Origin: Goniomonas avonlea
Taxonomy: Eukaryota; Cryptophyceae; Goniomonadida; Goniomonadaceae
Length of the DNA: 14,579 nt
NCBI GenBank assembly: GCA_003573635.1
Contig: QUTJ01031665.1
Span: 1 to 14,579, forward strand
Reading direction: 5' to 3'
In this document: in pieces, positions 12,301 to 14,579 of the stretch
How positions within the stretch are numbered: the first letter of the stretch is position 1
How the letters are laid out: every line of letters begins with the position of its first letter
The notes under the pieces: model-generated
Database searches by the model: none
Told to the model about the DNA's origin: nothing
The model's input: the letters and a program-made list of their open reading frames with translations, nothing else
Translations under genes and position numbers: made by a program

Positions 12301-12763
12301 CCTGAGTAGACCGAAAGCCTACGCCAATGACAGTCACACTGACAGCACCGCTGGTGGGATAATTGAAGAGGGACAATTCAGGGCTGTCAAACGTAAAACT
12401 AGTCATCTGTGTTCCTCGAGGAGGATTCCCAGAACCAGCAGAAACTACCATATTGAGAGAAGACAAGACATGAGCTGCAGCAGCCTTGCAGACGACATGA
12501 GAATCCGTGACCCAACGGTGGGCGGGGCAAGCAGTTTTCCCGGTCCTAATGCTACCCGACGAATCGGCATAGACGAAGTCGGCACCCAAAATCGTCACAG
12601 ACACCGCGCCAGTGGTTGGGCCATTGACGTGCAGCACATTCGACGGGTTGGGTTCTACACAGGGTCAGAAACACGGCAAAATTTCAAAAAGGAACTCACT
12701 ATTTCCACCAAGAGTGTAACCCGTCCACAACAAAAAGAGACAGGGAGCCAACAGCCCCTTCAT
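171..12763 (-). CDS. Giant secreted multi-repeat (IPT/TIG-like) surface protein, 9 exons, 3' end outside window
   Basis: Coding segments on the minus strand are 12763-12700, 12654-8642, 8446-2867, 2627-2492, 2249-2020, 1883-1721, 1448-1382, 1132-486 and 314-171 (11,044 nt, at least 3,681 residues, no stop yet). All introns are GT-AG and all junction phases agree (1,0,0,1,0,1,2,1,1). The protein has a signal peptide (residues 1 to about 20), 34 tandem repeats of about 88 residues, an Asn/Thr-rich linker, two repeats, a second Asn/Thr-rich linker and two repeats. A repeat runs P-[ST]-T-G-x2-S-V-T-V-L-G, then R-x-G-G-T-[AS]-x-E, then W-x-S-D-[ST]-x3-C-K, then a hydrophobic strand and [FY]-[ST]-[FY]-[DN]. 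That strand order resembles IPT/TIG Ig-like domains, so I infer a fibrous extracellular adhesin or cell-wall/scale protein. The start is fixed by an in-frame TAG directly before the ATG. I do not recognise a named gene. Any C-terminal anchor lies outside the window. Confidence 0.85.
486..1132 (-). other. Exon 8: end of R36, Asn/Thr-rich linker 2, R37 and first part of R38
   Basis: The exon has 647 nt. It starts by completing Glu, then Ser-Phe-Ser-Tyr-Asp, the closing strand of R36. Linker 2 follows, then R37 (Trp-Ile-Ser-Asp-Ser with both Cys) and R38 up to Trp-Ser-Ser-Asp-Ser. It ends in phase 1 with donor GTGTGT at 485; the 171-nt intron 8 (485-315) ends in CTGCAG. Confidence 0.8.
785..1075 (-). 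other. Asn/Thr-rich linker 2
   Basis: The segment starts after a Pro-Asp-Arg-Arg-Arg cluster. It has Asn-Gly-Thr sequons repeated with Leu/Met spacers, then Thr runs, a Cys pair (Val-Cys-Asn-Ser and Asn-Cys-Thr) and a Pro/Thr tail. About ten N-glycosylation sequons are present. It has the same character as linker 1 but about half the length. Confidence 0.75.
1174..1188. repeat. Homopolymer G15 (C15 in the transcript)
   Basis: Fifteen consecutive G on the plus strand, in intron 7 about 40-55 nt before the 3' splice site. The plus strand here could form a G-quadruplex. The run is also prone to length errors in sequencing. Confidence 0.9.
1226..1280. repeat. Tandem repeat, 11 bp x 5, inside intron 7
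   Basis: The plus-strand unit is gggagcgagaa. Five units follow head to tail; the first has one change (gggagcgacaa) and the other four are identical. Flanking bases continue the same purine-rich style. Confidence 0.9.
1292..1358. repeat. Tandem repeat, 23 bp x 2.9, inside intron 7
   Basis: Units are at 1292-1314, 1315-1337 and 1338-1358 (the last cut short by two bases). They are identical where they overlap. Each contains the core gggagagttagaggg on the plus strand, so the transcript carries a C/T-rich array. Confidence 0.9.
1382..1448 (-). other. Exon 7: second half of R36 (67 nt)
   Basis: The exon encodes Leu-Arg-Cys-Lys-Ser-Ala-Ala-Gly followed by a basic turn and a Leu-Ser-Val-Gln-Ile-Leu strand. 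It ends in phase 2 with donor GTAAGT at 1381. I chose it because it starts exactly in the phase left by exon 6 and supplies the missing Cys-Lys and hydrophobic strand of the repeat. It is too short to stand out as an open frame by itself. Confidence 0.8.
1449..1720 (-). other. Intron 6 (272 bp) with a 49-bp tandem duplication
   Basis: Donor GTGAGT, acceptor GACAG ending at 1449, phase 1. It contains a direct repeat of about 38 nt, with copies at 1594-1631 and 1643-1680 that match at about 34 of 38 bases (period 49). The rest looks unstructured. Confidence 0.75.
1721..1883 (-). other. Exon 6: first half of repeat R36
   Basis: The exon has 163 nt, starting Val-Ala-Phe-Trp-Asn-Ile. It then carries Asn-Ile-Pro-Ala-Thr-Gly-Ser and Gly-Gly-Thr-Gln-Cys-Glu-Asp-Ser-Glu-Trp-Thr-Ser-Asp-Ser-Cys, ending in phase 1 with donor GTGAGT at 1720. 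The intron falls between the Ser-Asp motif and Arg-Cys-Lys, at the same place as intron 8 in R38. Confidence 0.8.
2020..2249 (-). other. Exon 5: Trp motif and closing strands of R35
   Basis: The exon has 230 nt and encodes Cys-Glu-Ala-Ser-Thr-Trp-Val-Ser-Asp-Ser with the paired Cys, then Thr-Phe-Thr-Tyr-Asp. A Cys-containing extension (Gln-Cys-Asn-Ala-Ala-Gly-Tyr-Cys) ends at Phe-Ala-Asn in phase 0. The donor is GTGCGT at 2019. The 136-nt intron 5 (2019-1884) ends in ACGCAG. The extension is longer than in the main-array units and may form its own disulfide. Confidence 0.8.
2492..2627 (-). other. Exon 4: start of repeat R35
   Basis: The exon has 136 nt and encodes the opening strands of R35 (Pro-Thr-Thr-Ala-Ser-Val-Ser-Leu-Thr-Leu-Ser-Gly and the Arg-Phe strand). 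It ends in phase 1 after Lys-Asn-Thr-G with donor GTGAGC at 2491. The split codon joins to Gly-Cys-Glu-Ala-Ser-Thr-Trp in the next exon. The 242-nt intron 4 (2491-2250) has acceptor CTGCAG and nothing else notable. Confidence 0.8.
2628..2866 (-). other. Intron 3 (239 bp)
   Basis: Phase 0, donor GTGAGT at 2866-2861, acceptor TCCGCAG ending at 2628. Joining gives Ala-Ile-Thr | Ile-Gly-Asn-Thr-Thr-Tyr-Tyr, which leads into repeat 35. No other feature is visible inside it. Confidence 0.8.
2867..3465 (-). other. Asn/Thr-rich, sequon-dense linker 1
   Basis: The segment begins after an Ile-Tyr-Leu-Cys-Asp sequence and is dominated by Thr, Ala, Asn, Gly and Ser. It carries about twenty Asn-x-Ser/Thr N-glycosylation sequons (counting one completed in exon 4) and Thr runs suited to O-glycosylation. 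It also contains a few Cys residues (Asn-Cys-Thr; Tyr-Cys-Tyr; Val-Val-Cys-Tyr-Asn) and ends in a Pro/Val-rich stretch. It probably acts as an extended glycosylated spacer between the main array and repeats 35-36. This also supports an extracellular location. Confidence 0.75.
2867..8446 (-). other. Exon 3: rest of R16, R17-R34 and Asn/Thr-rich linker 1
   Basis: This 5,580-nt exon (exactly 1,860 codons, residues 1360-3219) is very large for an internal exon. It holds the remaining repeats of the main array. After R34 (about position 3470) it changes to the Asn/Thr-rich linker. R17 and R24 have both conserved cysteines. R19 and R20 have insertions. The exon ends at Lys-Ala-Ile-Thr with donor GTGAGT at 2866. 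Confidence 0.85.
3470..12652 (-). repeat. Main array of 34 tandem ~88-residue IPT/TIG-like repeats
   Basis: Counting the Pro-x-Thr-Gly opening and the Trp motif gives 34 units averaging about 263 coding nt. Features common to most units are Asn-x-Pro-[ST]-Thr-Gly, Ser-Val-Thr-[VIL]-x-Gly, Arg-[VIL]-Gly-Gly-[TS], Glu-x-[ST]-x-Trp-x-Ser-[DE]-[ST]-[ST], Cys/Ala-Lys and a final Phe/Tyr strand. The units are strongly diverged from one another and at DNA level; even R23 and R33, which share a Gly-Ala-Glu-Thr-Ser-Arg-Trp motif, differ at many silent sites. The array is therefore old or under diversifying change rather than freshly homogenised. The family assignment (IPT/TIG-like fold) is an inference from strand pattern. 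Confidence 0.8.
8447..8641 (-). other. Intron 2 (195 bp)
   Basis: Phase 0 intron inside R16, with donor GTATGA at 8641-8636 and acceptor TCGCAG ending at 8447. The joined frame reads Arg-Thr-Ala-Ala-Gln | Ala-His-Lys-Trp-Ile-Ser-Asp-Ser, which restores the repeat consensus. The intron contains a perfect tandem pair of the 10-mer aacatgacaa (plus strand, 8491-8510). Confidence 0.85.
8642..12654 (-). other. Exon 2: repeats R1-R15 and first part of R16
   Basis: A single 4,013-nt exon with no stop in its frame encodes residues 22-1359. It carries fifteen full repeats and the first third of R16, ending at the Ala-Ala-Gln before the Trp motif. The donor is GTATGA at 8641. Only R1, R6 and R7 in this exon keep both cysteines of the Cys-x(11-12)-Cys pair. 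Repeats differ mostly in the segment after the Trp motif. Confidence 0.85.
12655..12699 (-). other. Intron 1, only 45 bp
   Basis: Donor GTGAGT is at 12699-12694 and acceptor TGTAG ends at 12655. A CTGAC sequence (12668-12664) fits a branch point 8 to 12 nt before the acceptor AG. The intron is phase 1 and much shorter than the other complete introns in the gene (136-272 bp). Without its removal the minus-strand frame hits the TAG formed by AAT-AGT at the donor, so splicing is needed to join the signal peptide to the repeats. Confidence 0.8.
12700..12763 (-). other. Exon 1: start codon and signal peptide
   Basis: The exon encodes 21 residues plus one base. It opens MKGLLAPCLFLLWTG, a typical secretion signal with a Lys after Met, a hydrophobic core of about ten residues and small residues (Leu-Gly-Gly) near a likely cleavage site. 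The codon just before the ATG (12766-12764) is an in-frame TAG, so the reading frame cannot start further upstream. The context around ATG is weak (T at -3, A at +4). The donor GTGAGT follows at 12699. Splicing joins AAT-A to AA-CCC, giving Asn-Lys-Pro and leading straight into repeat 1. Confidence 0.85.
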
Positions 12764-12767
12764 CTAC

Positions 12768-12779
12768 GCGCCAAGGCGC
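12768..12779. promoter_or_regulatory. Short GC inverted repeat next to the start codon
   Basis: GCGCC-TT-GGCGC on the minus strand (arms of five, centre of two bases) ends four bases before the ATG. It could be a dyad protein site (TTGGCGC resembles an E2F half-site) or a small leader hairpin. Both readings are inference. Confidence 0.3.
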
Positions 12780-12864
12780 TTGGCTTTCTCTCACTGGCTC
12801 GTCCCCCGAAACGCCTGCTCGAACCAATTTGACGCACGACAGATCATTTTCGATGACATCAAAG

Positions 12865-12870
12865 TATATA
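12865..12870 (-). promoter_or_regulatory. TATA-like box of the giant gene
   Basis: TATATA, in the context TTTATATAC on the minus strand, lies about 105 bases upstream of the ATG. With a start site about 30 bases further on, the 5' leader would be roughly 70-75 nt and free of upstream ATG codons. The position is sensible, but the region is AT-rich and the box is unproven. Confidence 0.4.
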
Positions 12871-12927
12871 AACATGATATCAAAATAGTTTGAAAACCAA
12901 ACCTTGATCCAAATTTGCCTTGCCCAA

Positions 12928-12937
12928 GCCCCGCCCA
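12928..12937 (-). promoter_or_regulatory. GC box candidate
   Basis: TGGGCGGGGC on the minus strand matches the Sp1/KLF-type GC box and lies about 60 bases upstream of the TATA-like sequence. It is a single isolated match. Whether this organism uses such a factor is unknown. Confidence 0.25.
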
Positions 12938-13081
12938 CTATGAAACTCTATCTGGGGCAAGGAACTGTGGTGTTTGGATGTCGCGAGCCAGGAAGCAAGC
13001 CCCCCAGACGATTCAATTTTTCTGCAAAATTTAGAATGATAGTGTCCGGTCAAGTCCAATTGTAGTCAAAAGGTTGACACA

Positions 13082-13550
13082 GATCAATCAATCATGATTT
13101 GGATAAGACTCCATCGAAACCAGCCTGCAAGGCTGCAACAGCAAACCTGCATGCAGAGAAACCGAGTCGCTGTGGACGCGAGCCCAGAGTCTGCCAGACT
13201 CTTCAGCCCTACGAAACGGGCTGAAGGCACGAGCCTGGTAGTACTCTCCAATGTTCCACTTTTGAGCTGAGAAGTGTCTTCAAGCTCCATTGCAAGCTTG
13301 GCCATGCGATAAGCTTGGGGAAAAAAAGGTTCGACCCAGTGTTTTTTCGTTAATTTCGTCGGTTTCTGACATTTTGTGGACAGGAGGAGCTGCTCTCCAT
13401 TTTGCTGCGCTACAGATCTGTTGGGTCCAAAATGAAATTGCTTGATCTCTGCACATCGTGTCTCTCTCAATTTTGCGCCCTCTCATTTGAACAAAGCCAC
13501 CACATGTGAGCAATGCGAGAATGAGAGAACGAGCAAAAACGAAAAAAAAC
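13082..13550 (+). repeat. Left arm of the large palindrome
   Basis: The best conserved part is 13487-13550, which matches 13931-13996 in inverse orientation over about 64 bases with few changes, including an A-rich tract at 13535-13549. The outer part (13082-13180) matches only in patches. No intact open frame is shared by both arms. Confidence 0.75.
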
Positions 13551-13692
13551 AGTGTCAGGGCACCACCCAGCGTGAAAGTGGTCCTGTTGGGGTTCGACCG
13601 TACGATCGGCGTTCATGAAGAAGAAAAAACCTACACCATTGGCTCATCTTATCTGCTACTATTGGATAGAACCAGTTCAGATATTTTTTGAA

Positions 13693-13766
13693 CGTCTGAG
13701 CCAGTATACGGACAGTGTAGAATGTGAAGCTGGGTCACATACACTGTCCGGAAAATGGCTCAGACG
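13693..13766. repeat. Strong hairpin at the centre of the palindrome
   Basis: The stem starts with 11 perfect pairs (13693-13703 with 13756-13766), then a symmetric 5x5 internal loop. Another 11 perfect pairs follow (13709-13719 with 13740-13750), then a 3-base bulge, five more pairs (13723-13727 with 13735-13739) and a 7-base loop. T- and A-tracts flank it on either side. The shape suits a transcript hairpin or a small foldback element; no RNA family is recognised. Confidence 0.75.
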
Positions 13767-13930
13767 CCTGAAAAAAAAAAGCTGAATTAATTCAATCCGG
13801 GCATATCCGGAAAAAATCGGAAAAATTGTTGCCGGTCGAGCCGTCGATGGCCCAAAGCCTTTGCAAAGGCGTCCTCGAAACGATGTTGGAACTTGAGAGT
13901 AAATTGTTTGTTTTGTTTGCGATTTTTTTT

Positions 13931-14431
13931 GTTTTTTTTGTTGTTTTTGCGTTCTCTCCTTCTCGCATTGCTCGCCTTGGTGGTGGCTTGGTTCAAGTCA
14001 GCGTAGCTAAGCAAAGAGAGACAAATGTGCATATCAGCATTTTCATTTTTTTTTGGACACACATAGATCCGTAGGGAGAGCAGCTCTTCCTGCCACCAAA
14101 TATCAGAAACCTCAAAAAACGAAAAAAATGCTGGGTTTGCCCCATTGCGATCAATTAATTAACCTTTTTTTCCAACTCGCAGCTTTGAAATGCTTGAATG
14201 CTGATCTAGGCTGGAACTTGAAGACCTAAATGCTCATGGAGCAAAAGTGAAAACACAAGTTTGACTTCATGAGTTCAGCTCATATATTCCGTCATATCTG
14301 CGAGACTGCGGCTGCCAGTGAAAGAGTCTGGTCTGGCAGACTTTGGGCTCTGGGCTGGCTGGTTGCAGTCCATCACAGCCAAAAATACGGGTCGAAAACC
14401 GGGTGAAACCTTTTTCCGGATTTGGTTGATC
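13931..14431 (-). repeat. Right arm of the large palindrome
   Basis: Inverted copy of the left arm. Relative to the left arm it lacks about 11 bases near 14074 and has an extra AT-rich stretch after 14143. It contains T-rich tracts at 13922-13947 that correspond to the A-rich tract of the left arm. Confidence 0.75.
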
Positions 14432-14494
14432 CGGGCCGATGGCGCGATGGCGCACGGCAGGATTTCTCTGGACCGTCATGCTGCGACGCGGCAC

Positions 14495-14500
14495 AATAAA
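14495..14500 (+). terminator. Possible polyadenylation signal AATAAA
   Basis: A single AATAAA on the plus strand, 14 bases before the 13-bp hairpin. It could mark the 3' end of a plus-strand transcript from the palindrome, but no such gene is recognised and one hexamer is weak evidence. Confidence 0.15.
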
Positions 14501-14513
14501 GACTCGAACAATA

Positions 14514-14552
14514 GCTCGTTGGAATCGCAGTAAGGAGCGGATTCCAACGAGC
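14514..14552. repeat. Perfect 13-bp inverted repeat
   Basis: gctcgttggaatc (14514-14526) pairs perfectly with gattccaacgagc (14540-14552) across a 13-base spacer. It lies just outside the right arm of the large palindrome, with no counterpart at the left side. It could be a terminator-like hairpin, a protein site or one end of an element. Confidence 0.6.
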
Positions 14553-14579
14553 ATGGCCGCGCGTTGTCGTGATTCAATA

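Larger units (their letters stand above)
12764..13080. other. Upstream region of the giant gene, no gene seen
   Basis: This stretch holds the leader, the TATA-like box and the GC box. A weak 8-bp inverted repeat (ccttgccc at 12918-12925 with gggcaagg at 12955-12962) is also present. No open frame here shows repeat-type or otherwise recognisable protein sequence. Confidence 0.5.
13082..14431. repeat. Large imperfect palindrome (~1.35 kb inverted repeat, foldback/MITE-like)
   Basis: Left-arm blocks recur in inverse order and orientation in the right arm. Pairs are 13082-13091 with 14422-14431 (9/10), 13180-13198 with 14332-14350 (18/19), 13257-13264 with 14242-14249, 13277-13284 with 14217-14224, 13320-13331 with 14161-14172 (12/12) and 13361-13369 with 14103-14111. 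They continue with 13387-13398 with 14075-14086 (12/12), 13425-13432 with 14051-14058, 13450-13456 with 14025-14031, 13487-13503 with 13980-13996 (16/17) and 13508-13521 with 13960-13973 (14/14). All midpoints fall between about 13736 and 13765, so this is one dyad with small indels. It could be an inverted duplication, a decayed foldback element or a dsRNA-forming locus. Outer limits are uncertain. Confidence 0.85.

Noticed and set aside
171-12763. Bacterial-type giant adhesin with tandem Ig-like repeats
   Set aside because: The gene needs nine GT-AG introns to stay open, has no bacterial ribosome binding site or operon context, and carries dense N-glycosylation sequons, all pointing to a eukaryotic nuclear gene.
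13320-13345. tRNA-like T-arm motif (ggttcgacc), also near 13590
   Set aside because: The flanking bases do not form a T-stem, and no acceptor or anticodon arm can be paired around either site.
13084-13470. Possible small minus-strand gene (128 codons) in the left palindrome arm
   Set aside because: It shows no recognisable motif. The inverted copy in the right arm does not keep the frame intact; a weak shared stretch (Gly-Gly-Phe/Leu-Val-Gln and Phe-Trp-Thr) is explained by the inverted repeat itself.
14267-14554. Possible genes on either strand at the right end
   Set aside because: Short overlapping frames on both strands, partly inside the palindrome arm and running into the 13-bp hairpin, with no splice or domain support.

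Overview
The window comes from a nuclear genome of a eukaryote, most likely a unicellular alga or other protist. It has spliceosomal GT-AG introns, a secreted repeat protein with Asn/Thr-rich mucin-like linkers, and a GC-rich coding region next to AT-richer intergenic DNA. I cannot name the species. A cryptophyte or a similar GC-rich protist is only a guess from the style of the repeats.

About 86% of the window (1-12763, minus strand) is one giant gene whose 3' end lies beyond position 1. I rebuilt it as nine coding exons and nine introns, and every junction keeps the reading frame: 12763-12700, 12654-8642, 8446-2867, 2627-2492, 2249-2020, 1883-1721, 1448-1382, 1132-486 and 314-171. This gives at least 3,681 residues. 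The protein begins with a signal peptide, encoded by its own small exon that is preceded directly by an in-frame stop. Then come 34 tandem copies of a degenerate repeat of about 88 residues, an Asn/Thr-rich linker, two more repeats, a second Asn/Thr-rich linker, and two last repeats; one of these (R37) is only half length. Each repeat has a Pro-x-Thr-Gly opening, a Val-Thr-Val-Leu-Gly strand, an Arg-x-Gly-Gly-Thr strand, a near-invariant Trp-x-Ser-Asp-Ser motif and an aromatic closing strand. This looks like an IPT/TIG-like Ig fold. The protein is probably a very large, glycosylated surface or extracellular fibre or adhesin. Repeats are numbered R1-R38 from the N-terminus.

The promoter side is 12764-13080. 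It carries a TATA-like box about 100 bases upstream of the ATG, a GC box, and a short GC inverted repeat touching the start codon.

Beyond it, from about 13082 to 14431, lies a roughly 1.35-kb imperfect palindrome. Its arms match through many collinear blocks around an axis near 13740. A separate strong hairpin (13693-13766) sits at its centre. I found no convincing second gene there. The last 150 bases hold another perfect 13-bp hairpin.
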